A stretch of 12,530 nt of DNA, from contig JAUNAE010000070.1 in assembly GCA_030527765.1 (NCBI GenBank), forward strand, positions 1 to 12,530, written 5' to 3'. Within the stretch, counting starts at the first letter, position 1. Every line of letters starts with the position of its first letter. The notes under the pieces were generated by a model that was not told the origin of the DNA, ran no database searches, and saw only the letters and a list, made by a program, of their open reading frames with translations. This DNA is from Eubacteriales bacterium (lineage in GTDB: Bacteria; Bacillota_A; Clostridia; Lachnospirales; Lachnospiraceae). The translations under genes were made by a program, and so were the position numbers. Of this stretch, positions 6,480-12,530 are shown one piece after another.

Positions 6480-7334
6480 ATGAAAAAGGATTCGTCAATG
6501 AAATTCCAGGCTGGTTTTTCAAAATTTATGTTTTACTTTGGAAATATCATTATCGGCATCATCTTTGTATCACCGTTGATCTGGATGATTTCTGCTTCAT
6601 TGAAACCGGAGGCGGAAATTTTTGCCAATATGAACTCGATTCGAACATTTTTCCCTTCCCATGCATCTCTGTCAAACTACGCAGAAGTGTTTACCCGAAT
6701 GAATCTTCCACAGGTGTTTAAAAATACGCTGCTTTATATTGCACTGATTCTGATACTGGATCTTCTTGTGAACTCCATGTGCGGTTATGCATTGGCAAAA
6801 TTTGATTTCAAGGGAAAAGGCATGATCATGAATCTGGTTGTTGCTCTGATGGTTCTGCCTATGGAAGCAATTATGCTGCCGCTGTACATTGAGATGTCAC
6901 AGCTGGGATGGGTAAATACACTGGCAGCACTCGTAATTCCTTTTGTTGCAAAATGCTTCTCTATTTATATGTTCAGACAGTTCTTTATGGATATTCCGGA
7001 TGAACTGATCGAGGCCGCAGCCATTGATGGATGCAGTCCTGCGGGAGTGTTTTTCAAGATTGTTGCACCGATTTCAAAAACCGTGTATGCAACTGTATTC
7101 ATTCTGGATTTTGTTGCTCACTGGAATGACTTTATGTGGCCGTTCCTTGTTATGACGGGAGAAGATAAGCGTACGATTCAGCTTGCGGTACAGTCTTTCT
7201 TCGGAACGATGCCGGTACATTACAGTGCAATCATGGCAGCACTTGTTATATCTGCAATTCCGATGATTATTATGTTCATTTTCATGCAGAAATATTATGT
7301 AGAAGGAATTGCTTCTTCAGGAATTAAGGGCTGA
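6480..7334 (+). CDS. CUT1 sugar ABC transporter permease (MalG/UgpE type)
   Basis: This 284-residue partner permease of the preceding gene has six predicted membrane helices, the first at about 15-38 (GNIIIGIIFVSPLIWMISAS), followed by LKPEAEIF, a typical MalG-family start. The EAA loop is EAAAIDGCSPAGVF from Glu178, then VAP. Its C-terminus (YYVEGIASSGIKG) is the standard ending of this family and contacts the ATPase. AAAGGAGG (6466-6473) overlaps the previous stop codon, so expression is coupled. The lacI gene follows after 81 bases. Together with the binding protein it needs a shared ATPase of the MsmK/UgpC type encoded elsewhere. Confidence 0.94.
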   Translation: MKKDSSMKFQAGFSKFMFYFGNIIIGIIFVSPLIWMISASLKPEAEIFANMNSIRTFFPSHASLSNYAEVFTRMNLPQVFKNTLLYIALILILDLLVNSMCGYALAKFDFKGKGMIMNLVVALMVLPMEAIMLPLYIEMSQLGWVNTLAALVIPFVAKCFSIYMFRQFFMDIPDELIEAAAIDGCSPAGVFFKIVAPISKTVYATVFILDFVAHWNDFMWPFLVMTGEDKRTIQLAVQSFFGTMPVHYSAIMAALVISAIPMIIMFIFMQKYYVEGIASSGIKG

Positions 7335-7353
7335 TTCAGGCTCGAAATATGCG

Positions 7354-7382
7354 TTGTCTCCGGGTTTTGGGTATGATAAAAT
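7354..7382 (+). promoter_or_regulatory. Possible internal promoter for the regulator gene
   Basis: TTGTCT (7354-7359), a 17-bp spacer and TAAAAT (7377-7382) lie in the 81-base gap before the LacI-family gene, with a predicted start near 7389, about 27 bases ahead of its ATG. No operator copy is seen here. A weak constitutive promoter would keep some repressor and GH32 enzyme present when the main promoter is off. Confidence 0.5.
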
Positions 7383-7415
7383 AATCTGAGGTTAGAAATC
7401 AGGAGGAGGAACGCT

Positions 7416-8402
7416 ATGACGACAATTCAGGATGTGGCACGGCATGCTCACGTAGGAGCAGCAACAGTTTCCCGCGTGCTGAATGGGAGCGGATATGTGA
7501 AGGAGGAAACCCGGGAGAAAGTTCTGAATGCAATTAAGGAACTGGATTACACGCCGAATGAAATGGCGCGCAATCTGTTTCACAAAAAAACCGGAATTGT
7601 GGCAGTTCTTGTACCGGAAGTTTCTCATCCATATTTCGCAGAATTTATTAATGCGGTGGAAATTTCACTCTTTAAACATGGATATGAGTGCATGATTTGC
7701 AATACATGGAGAGAGCAGAATTATGAGGCCCATTATTTAGATTTGCTGAAACGTCAGCGGGTAGATGGGATTATTACCGGCGTTCATACACTGGATATTG
7801 AGCAGTATAATGTGATCGATCGTCCGATTGTTGCCCTGGATCGTCATTTGGGAGATCGGATTCCGTGTGTTGCAGTGAATCTTGCAAAAGGCGGGCGATT
7901 GGCAGCTGAGGCTTTAATCCATGCCGGCTGTAAAAATGTTCTTCAGTGTACCGGTCAGCGACGGGTAACGACTCCTTCCAATGTACGACATGAGGTCTTT
8001 GAGCAGATCATGAAAGAGCACGAAATTCCCTGCTATAACTATTTGACAAAATGGAATGGTTTTGAGTTTTCCTATTATGATCAGGCTGCGGAAGAGATTG
8101 CGGAAAAATTTCCGGATATAGATGGCTTTTTTGCAACGGATATCATGGCAGTTTCACTGATTCATTCTCTGCAGGCGAGAGGGCGAAAATATGCAGAGGA
8201 TTTCAAAGTGGTTTCTTATGATGGAACATTTGTCAGTGGACTTCCATATCCGAAACTTACAACGGTAGTTCAGCCGATTTCTCAGCTTGCGGCATCCTGC
8301 GTGGATGTTCTCGTAGGATTGATTCAGGGAGAGAAACCTGAAAATATGGATGTTCAGCTAGATGTGACTCTCAGGCAGGGAGACTCTACAAAGCCGTTCT
8401 AA
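7416..8402 (+). CDS. LacI/GalR-family transcriptional regulator of the sugar cluster
   Basis: This 328-residue DNA-binding sugar sensor has an N-terminal helix-turn-helix (3-24: TIQDVARHAHVGAATVSRVL) that is a textbook LacI domain, with Ala15-Ala16 at the positions that choose operator bases. A hinge helix follows, with Leu in MARNL (about 51-55) for minor-groove insertion. Residues from about 61 to the end form the two-lobed periplasmic-binding-like sensor (GIVAVLVPEVSHPYFAE; VDGIITG; VVSYDG). AGGAGGAGGA lies directly before the ATG. It sits between the permeases and GH32, and two GalR-type operators flank the leader of this cluster, so it most likely represses the operon until a fructose-containing sugar or its product binds. 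The exact inducer is unknown. It resembles sucrose or fructan regulators by context only. Confidence 0.93.
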   Translation: MTTIQDVARHAHVGAATVSRVLNGSGYVKEETREKVLNAIKELDYTPNEMARNLFHKKTGIVAVLVPEVSHPYFAEFINAVEISLFKHGYECMICNTWREQNYEAHYLDLLKRQRVDGIITGVHTLDIEQYNVIDRPIVALDRHLGDRIPCVAVNLAKGGRLAAEALIHAGCKNVLQCTGQRRVTTPSNVRHEVFEQIMKEHEIPCYNYLTKWNGFEFSYYDQAAEEIAEKFPDIDGFFATDIMAVSLIHSLQARGRKYAEDFKVVSYDGTFVSGLPYPKLTTVVQPISQLAASCVDVLVGLIQGEKPENMDVQLDVTLRQGDSTKPF

Positions 8403-8474
8403 CTGCCGGACCGAAAGCATTCCTTGTGGGAGACAAAGGTTCTGCAGGAAATACTTTAAAGGCGGTAAGTGAAT

Positions 8475-9947
8475 ATGATTAGCGAGAAGTTAAAGAAGGC
8501 CAGAGATTTTGAAGAGACAGAGATGAAGAAGATTACGGAATCGGAACGTCCTGCCTTTCACGTGACAGGTGGTTTGGGATGGATCAATGATCCCAATGGT
8601 TTTTCCTGTTACAAAGGAGAATATCATTTGTTTCACCAGTATCATCCGTATTCCAATTTGTGGGGGCCGATGCACTGGGGACATTTGAAGAGCAAAGATA
8701 TGATTACCTGGGAGCGTCTTCCGATTGTGATGGCTCCGGATGAGACGTATGACGATTTCGGATGCTTTTCCGGAAGTGCCCTGGAATTGGAAGATGGAAG
8801 ACATCTCCTGATGTACACCGGTGTGCAGACGATTGAGAACGGAGAGCAGGATTGTCGGCAGACACAGTGCCTTGCTTTCGGAGACGGCGTTCATTATGAA
8901 AAATATGAGCACAATCCGGTCATTCTTCCGGAAACACTGCCAGAGGGCAGCAGTACCCGGGATTTTCGTGATCCGAAAATCTGGCAGGAAGATGGAATTT
9001 TCTACTCTGTTACCGTGGGAATGGATGAAGAGGAAAACGGTTTTGTTGCCCTGTACAAAAGTACCGATCTGATTCACTGGGAATTCTGCACGGTGCTTGA
9101 CCGAAGCAGTAAGAAACTGGGCGGAATGTGGGAGTGTCCGGATTTCTTCGAAGTGGATGGAAAACATGTTCTGCTCGTAAGCCCTATGGCAATGATGCCG
9201 GATGAAGACGAATTCCATGCCGGCCACGGTACGCTTGCCATTGTCGGACATTATGATAAGGAATCACAGACGTTCACAAGAGAGTCTCTTCAGTCTGTGG
9301 ATGGAGGAATTGATTTCTATGCGCCGACAACGATGGTCACTCCGGACGGACGGCGCATCGTAATTGCATGGATGCAGGGATGGCCGAATTCCAAGTTTGT
9401 TCCTCCGCATGTGAAATATTTTGGACAATTGACAGTTCCATGCGAATTGAATATTCGAGATGGCCGTCTGGTGCGCAATCCAATTCGTGAATTGCTGGAT
9501 TATCGCCGGAATCCGGTATTCCATAAGGATGTTCTTATTTCAGACCAAAAGGTGGAACTGGAAAAAGTTTCCGGACGTGTGCTGGACATGACCGTCAGAA
9601 TTCGTGATTTTGAAAATTTAGAGAAACTGACGATTCGTACAGCAGAAAATGAAGAATATCATACATCCGTAAGTTATGATCCGAAACATGGAATTTTGAA
9701 TTTTGATCGTACATTTTCCGGATATCTCTATGACATTCTTCACACCAGAGATCTGCATGTACAGCCGCAAAACGGGGAATTAAAACTTCGTTTCATTCTT
9801 GACCGATACAGTCTGGAAGTGTTTGTGAACGATGGAGAAAGAGTGGGAACAGTACTTTTGTTTACTCCATTGGAAGCACAGAATATATCCTTCGAGGCAA
9901 AAGGAAGTGCTGTGATCGATGTAGAAAAATATGAACTGAACGTGTAA
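8475..9947 (+). CDS. Intracellular GH32 beta-fructofuranosidase (sucrose/fructan hydrolase)
   Basis: This 490-residue enzyme cleaves terminal beta-fructosyl bonds in sucrose or short fructans, releasing fructose. The three GH32 active-site motifs are intact: WINDPNG with nucleophile Asp39, FRDPK with transition-state Asp166, and WECPDFF with acid/base Glu220. They sit in the N-terminal five-blade propeller (about 25-335). A C-terminal beta-sandwich follows, with the usual LDRYSLEVFVNDGE near the end. There is no signal peptide or anchor, so it acts in the cytoplasm on imported sugar. ATG 8475 is preferred to GTG 8469 because AAAGGCGG (8458-8465) gives 9 bases to the ATG but only 3 to the GTG. 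It follows lacI by 72 bases with no clear promoter. Length and motifs fit SacA/ScrB-type hydrolases. Whether it acts on unmodified sucrose, sucrose-6-phosphate or kestose cannot be read here, but ABC uptake favours unphosphorylated sugar. Confidence 0.95.
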   Translation: MISEKLKKARDFEETEMKKITESERPAFHVTGGLGWINDPNGFSCYKGEYHLFHQYHPYSNLWGPMHWGHLKSKDMITWERLPIVMAPDETYDDFGCFSGSALELEDGRHLLMYTGVQTIENGEQDCRQTQCLAFGDGVHYEKYEHNPVILPETLPEGSSTRDFRDPKIWQEDGIFYSVTVGMDEEENGFVALYKSTDLIHWEFCTVLDRSSKKLGGMWECPDFFEVDGKHVLLVSPMAMMPDEDEFHAGHGTLAIVGHYDKESQTFTRESLQSVDGGIDFYAPTTMVTPDGRRIVIAWMQGWPNSKFVPPHVKYFGQLTVPCELNIRDGRLVRNPIRELLDYRRNPVFHKDVLISDQKVELEKVSGRVLDMTVRIRDFENLEKLTIRTAENEEYHTSVSYDPKHGILNFDRTFSGYLYDILHTRDLHVQPQNGELKLRFILDRYSLEVFVNDGERVGTVLLFTPLEAQNISFEAKGSAVIDVEKYELNV

Positions 9948-9948
9948 T

Positions 9949-10007
9949 TACGCAGTACGTTTAGAACTGCGTATCCGCTGCAGTTCATGTGTCAATAATA
10001 TATGAAC
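9949..10007 (+). other. Chain of overlapping alternative stems after the GH32 gene
   Basis: TACGCAGT (9949-9956) pairs with ACTGCGTA (9966-9973). The same middle segment can instead pair GAACTGC (9964-9970) with GCAGTTC (9980-9986), and GTTCAT (9983-9988) can pair with ATGAAC (10002-10007). Adjacent stems exclude each other. No T-run follows any of them. The function is unknown. Confidence 0.45.
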
Positions 10008-10020
10008 TTCTGTTTATTTT

Positions 10021-10052
10021 ATGCGCCATTCGGGTTGTTCCGGATGGCGCAT
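10021..10052. terminator. Terminator hairpin at the end of the sugar operon
   Basis: ATGCGCCAT (10021-10029) pairs with ATGGCGCAT (10044-10052), and CGG/CCG extends the stem inside. The T-run after it is short (TTT), while on the opposite strand the arm is followed by AAAATAAA read as T-rich RNA. Termination in the + direction may therefore be incomplete. Confidence 0.7.
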
Positions 10053-10064
10053 TTACGTTATAAT
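10035..10064 (+). promoter_or_regulatory. Possible promoter of the aldo/keto reductase genes
   Basis: A perfect TATAAT (10059-10064) has TTGTTC (10035-10040) 18 bp upstream, with a predicted start near 10071, 74 bases before the first reductase ATG. The -35 lies in the loop of the preceding terminator hairpin, so terminator and promoter overlap. The leader (10071-10144) has a weak GTAACC/GGTTAC stem (10099-10127). Confidence 0.55.
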
Positions 10065-10144
10065 GTTGCTAACACACGAAAACGAAGATGCATAACGGGT
10101 AACCTTTTTATTGAGGATGCCGGTTACAAATGAAAGGGGCTTTT

Positions 10145-11272
10145 ATGGGAGAAAAGAAATTAGGATTTGGTTTTATGCGCCTTCCTCTGAAAGATGCAAA
10201 AGATCAGAAGAGCATTGATCTTGAGAAAGTAAATGAGATGGTGGATCTGTTTTTTAAATGTGGATTTACCTACTGCGATACCGCATGGATGTACCATGAA
10301 TTCACAAGTGAAGATGCTGTCGGAAAAGCAGTGGTAGATCGTTATCCGAGAGAATCTTTTACCATTGCCAGCAAGATGCCGGATATGATGCTGGAATGTT
10401 CTGAGGATGTGGAGCGCATCTACAATGAACAGAAGCGCAAACTGCATGTGGATTATTTTGATTATTACCTGATCCACAACATGACGAAAGAAAACTACGA
10501 AAAAGCAAAGAAATTCGGAGCAATCGAGTTCGCACAGAAGAAACGGGAAGAGGGAGAGATCAGAAGTCTCGGCTTTTCCATTCATGATACTCCGGAATTC
10601 CTGGATCAGGTGCTGACAGAAAATCCATTCTTCGAATTTGTACAGCTTCAGATCAATTATCTGGACTGGGAGAGCACAGACATTCAGTCCCGGAAATGCT
10701 ATGAGGTTTGTGTGAAACATGGTAAAAAAGTGGTTGTAATGGAGCCTGTGAAAGGTGGTACTCTCGCGAATCCTCTCGTAAATGTCAGAGAAATGCTTGC
10801 AAAAGTTCATCCGGATTGGAGTCCGGCATCCTGGGCAATTCGTTTTGCGGCAAGTTTACCGAATGTTATGATGGTTCTGTCCGGAATGAGCAACATGGAG
10901 CAGGTTGAGGATAATACCGGATATATGGAGAATTTTGAGCCGCTGACAAAGGAAGAGACAGATCTTCTTCTGGAAGCTGCGGAGATGATTCGCAGGGGAA
11001 TTGCAATTCCATGTACCGGATGCCGTTACTGTATTGAGGCAAATGAGTGTCCGGCAAATCTGCTGATTCCGGAATATTTCTCCCTCTACAATGCAAGAAA
11101 ACTCCATGACAAATCCGGTCGTTCCGAGGAGACTGCCGACTATGAGAGTTTCCTTTCTCAGGGTTATGGCAAGGCATCCGATTGTGTTGGCTGCCAGGGA
11201 TGTGAGGCTGTCTGTCCACAGAGAATTCCAATTGCAGAGTGGATGCCGAAACTGGCAGAGGATATGGAATAA
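10145..11272 (+). CDS. Aldo/keto reductase with C-terminal ferredoxin-like 4Fe-4S domain (1)
   Basis: This 375-residue protein has an NAD(P)H-dependent aldo/keto reductase barrel (about 1-275) fused to an iron-sulfur tail. The catalytic tetrad is visible: Asp45 and Tyr50 (CDTAWMY), Lys77 (ASKMP) and His111 (LIHNM). Two four-cysteine motifs follow: Cys290, 293, 296, 302 (CTGCRYCIEANECP) and Cys347, 350, 353, 357 (CVGCQGCEAVCP). The first has five residues before its last Cys, two more than the common spacing. There is no signal peptide, so it is cytoplasmic. ATG 10145 is chosen because AAAGGGG (10133-10139) is 5 bases upstream; ATG 10130 in frame has only a distant GAGG. It is followed by a related reductase after 89 bases. 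The Fe-S tail suggests electron exchange with ferredoxin-like partners, but the substrate is unknown for most of this family and is not shown here. Confidence 0.92.
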   Translation: MGEKKLGFGFMRLPLKDAKDQKSIDLEKVNEMVDLFFKCGFTYCDTAWMYHEFTSEDAVGKAVVDRYPRESFTIASKMPDMMLECSEDVERIYNEQKRKLHVDYFDYYLIHNMTKENYEKAKKFGAIEFAQKKREEGEIRSLGFSIHDTPEFLDQVLTENPFFEFVQLQINYLDWESTDIQSRKCYEVCVKHGKKVVVMEPVKGGTLANPLVNVREMLAKVHPDWSPASWAIRFAASLPNVMMVLSGMSNMEQVEDNTGYMENFEPLTKEETDLLLEAAEMIRRGIAIPCTGCRYCIEANECPANLLIPEYFSLYNARKLHDKSGRSEETADYESFLSQGYGKASDCVGCQGCEAVCPQRIPIAEWMPKLAEDME

Positions 11273-11310
11273 TCGGAAACACGAAAGAAACGCACCACTA
11301 CAAAAAATAC

Positions 11311-11343
11311 ATGTGATTTCAGGCGGCTTGCCTGAGATCTCAT
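11311..11343 (+). other. Stem-loop between the two reductase genes
   Basis: ATGTGATTTCAGGC (11311-11324) pairs with GCCTGAGATCTCAT (11330-11343) around a 5-nt loop, with one mismatch and one G-U pair. It ends 3 bases before the ribosome site of the second reductase and has no U-tract. It may be a processing or translational control element. The rest of 11273-11361 shows no promoter. Confidence 0.65.
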
Positions 11344-11361
11344 GCAAAGGGAGAGAAATTT

Positions 11362-12390
11362 ATGAACATTATCACATTGGGATCTACAGGTATTTCCGTT
11401 CCCCAGAATGGTTTTGGAGCACTGCCGATTCAGCGTGTTTCTCTGGAAACTGCAGCAGGCCTGCTTCGCCGGGCTTACGAAGGAGGTATGCGCTTTTTTG
11501 ATACGGCTCGTGCCTACAGCGACAGCGAAGAGAAGGTTGGCTATGCCTTCAAGGGAATGCGGGAAAAAGTTTTCATCGCGACCAAAACAACTGCAAAAAA
11601 TCCGGAGGATTTTTGGAAAGACCTTGAGACCTCTCTGAAAACTCTTGATACAGATTATATCGATATTTATCAGTTCCACTGTGTGAATCAGTGTTATCGT
11701 CCCGGAGACGGCACCGGTATGTATGAAGCAATGCTGGAAGCCAAGGAACAGGGCAAGATCCGTCATATCGGAATTACAACCCACAAGCTGATGGTGGCAC
11801 AGGAGATTACAGAGTGCGGATTGTATGAGACACTGCAGTATCCCTTCAGCTATCTTGCTACGGATGAAGAGAAGGCACTGGTGAAGGCTTGCCGGGAGCA
11901 CAATATGGGCTTCATTGGAATGAAGGGGCTTGCCGGTGGTCTGATCAACCGCTCTGAGGCGGCTATGGCATTCATGACCGCTTATGAGAACGTGATTCCG
12001 ATTTGGGGCGTGCAGAAAGCGGAGGAACTGGAAGAGTGGCTTTCCTATATGGATCAGACTCCGGAAATGACAGAAGAGATCGCCGCATATATTGAAAAAG
12101 AAAAGCAGGAATTGTCCGGAGAGTTCTGCCGCGGCTGCGGTTACTGTATGCCTTGTCCTGCAGAAATCCAGATCAACAGCTGTGCCCGTATGTCTCTGAT
12201 GCTTCGCCGTGCACCGAGCAGTGCGTGGCTGACGGAATACTGGCAGGAAGAGATGAAGAAAATTGAAGGATGTCTCAATTGCCGGAAATGCACCACCAAA
12301 TGTCCATACGGACTTCCTACACCGGAACTTCTGAAAAAAAATTACGAAGATTATCAGAAGGTGTTGGCAGGAGAAGTAAAAGTATGTTAA
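11362..12390 (+). CDS. Aldo/keto reductase with C-terminal ferredoxin-like 4Fe-4S domain (2)
   Basis: This 342-residue protein has the same architecture as its upstream neighbour but is strongly diverged. The barrel carries the tetrad Asp47 and Tyr52 (DTARAY), Lys75 (ATKTT) and His106 (YQFHCVN). The tail has Cys256, 259, 262, 265 (CRGCGYCMPCP) and Cys304, 307, 310, 314 (CLNCRKCTTKCP), two putative 4Fe-4S clusters. The N-terminal LGSTGISVPQNGFGA is the usual nucleotide-binding start of the family. AAGGGAG (11347-11353) is 8 bases before the ATG. It is cytoplasmic, since there is no signal or membrane segment. It is probably co-transcribed with the first reductase, because the 89-base gap has a hairpin but no promoter. 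The two may act on related carbonyl substrates or as a pair, but nothing in the sequence fixes the reaction, and a link to the sugar genes is only positional. Confidence 0.92.
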   Translation: MNIITLGSTGISVPQNGFGALPIQRVSLETAAGLLRRAYEGGMRFFDTARAYSDSEEKVGYAFKGMREKVFIATKTTAKNPEDFWKDLETSLKTLDTDYIDIYQFHCVNQCYRPGDGTGMYEAMLEAKEQGKIRHIGITTHKLMVAQEITECGLYETLQYPFSYLATDEEKALVKACREHNMGFIGMKGLAGGLINRSEAAMAFMTAYENVIPIWGVQKAEELEEWLSYMDQTPEMTEEIAAYIEKEKQELSGEFCRGCGYCMPCPAEIQINSCARMSLMLRRAPSSAWLTEYWQEEMKKIEGCLNCRKCTTKCPYGLPTPELLKKNYEDYQKVLAGEVKVC

Positions 12391-12497
12391 AGTGTTGCCG
12401 TTCGCAGGTCGGGATGCTTCTGACAAGCTGTGGATGTTTGCTTTAACGGTTACTGGGAATATGATATGACTGGATTGATAGTGTCAAATGATTTATG
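12391..12497. other. 3' flanking region, no gene seen
   Basis: No open frame with a ribosome site and no forward terminator with a T-run is seen after the second reductase stop codon. A 4-bp GCTT/AAGC hairpin near 12416 is too weak to call. The region is probably the space between two converging genes. Confidence 0.5.
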
Positions 12498-12526
12498 AAA
12501 AAACTGAGCAAAGAAAAAAAGCTCAG
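12498..12526 (-). terminator. Terminator of a minus-strand gene beyond the right edge
   Basis: CTGAGC (12504-12509) and GCTCAG (12521-12526) form a stem. Six A at 12498-12503 become a U-tract when read on the minus strand, so the hairpin stops transcription coming from the right. The forward strand has no T after the stem. This implies a convergent gene outside the window. Confidence 0.75.
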
Positions 12527-12530
12527 AACG

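Noticed and set aside
10094..10100. AACGGGT, the core shared by both sugar operators, found in the leader of the first reductase
   Set aside because: Only 7 bases match and the flanks lack the GTG/CAC symmetry, so a third operator is not supported.
11164..12426. Long antisense open frame (420 codons) across the second reductase
   Set aside because: It lies opposite a gene with clear catalytic and Fe-S motifs, and its own product shows no recognisable fold or start signal.
1..12530. Mobile elements, CRISPR arrays, RNA genes, toxin-antitoxin or defence genes
   Set aside because: No transposase, terminal repeats, spaced direct repeats, tRNA cloverleaf or defence-type domains were seen on either strand; the window is a stable metabolic and copper-resistance region.

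Overview
The window reads as a chromosomal piece of a low-to-moderate GC, Gram-positive anaerobe, most likely a gut Lachnospiraceae-type Clostridia. This rests on strong AGGAGG ribosome sites, TTGACA/TATAAT promoters, CsoR-type copper control, a CUT1 sugar ABC system with no ATPase beside it, and aldo/keto reductases carrying ferredoxin-like tails. The species cannot be named from the sequence alone. All eight main genes are on the + strand. No tRNA, rRNA, CRISPR array, transposase or phage gene was seen.

Left part (1-3640), copper module. A bidirectional terminator (17-58) closes an upstream unit. A promoter at 130-158 then carries two identical 17-bp CsoR boxes (137-153 and 171-187). It drives csoR (315-671) and copA (719-3571), and a strong terminator follows (3598-3638). 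CopA is a Cu(I)-exporting P1B-ATPase with one N-terminal metal-binding (HMA) domain and, unusually, two closely similar HMA domains after the last membrane helix. The second C-terminal HMA has its own in-frame ribosome site and ATG (3344-3361), so the same mRNA could also yield a free 70-residue CopZ-like chaperone. The join between the two C-terminal HMAs looks like an old intercistronic spacer that was read through.

Middle part (3640-10052), sucrose/fructan module. A strong promoter (3807-3835) is followed by two GalR/LacI-type operators (3847-3862 and 3970-3985) with a 12-bp stem-loop between them. The genes are a solute-binding protein (4064-5371), an intercistronic hairpin that probably attenuates transcription, two CUT1 permeases (5568-6467 and 6480-7334), a LacI-family regulator (7416-8402, with a possible promoter of its own) and an intracellular GH32 beta-fructofuranosidase (8475-9947). 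The inferred flow is that the binding protein and permeases import a fructose-containing oligosaccharide, GH32 cleaves it in the cytoplasm, and the regulator senses the sugar and controls the upstream promoter. The ATPase is not encoded here, and the binding protein lacks the expected lipobox cysteine.

Right part (10053-12530). Two tandem aldo/keto reductases (10145-11272 and 11362-12390) each keep the Asp-Tyr-Lys-His tetrad and end in two four-cysteine Fe-S motifs. They are diverged from each other and separated by a 14-bp hairpin that lies directly before the second ribosome site. Their substrates cannot be read from sequence. The window ends with a terminator facing left (12498-12526), implying a convergent minus-strand gene just outside.
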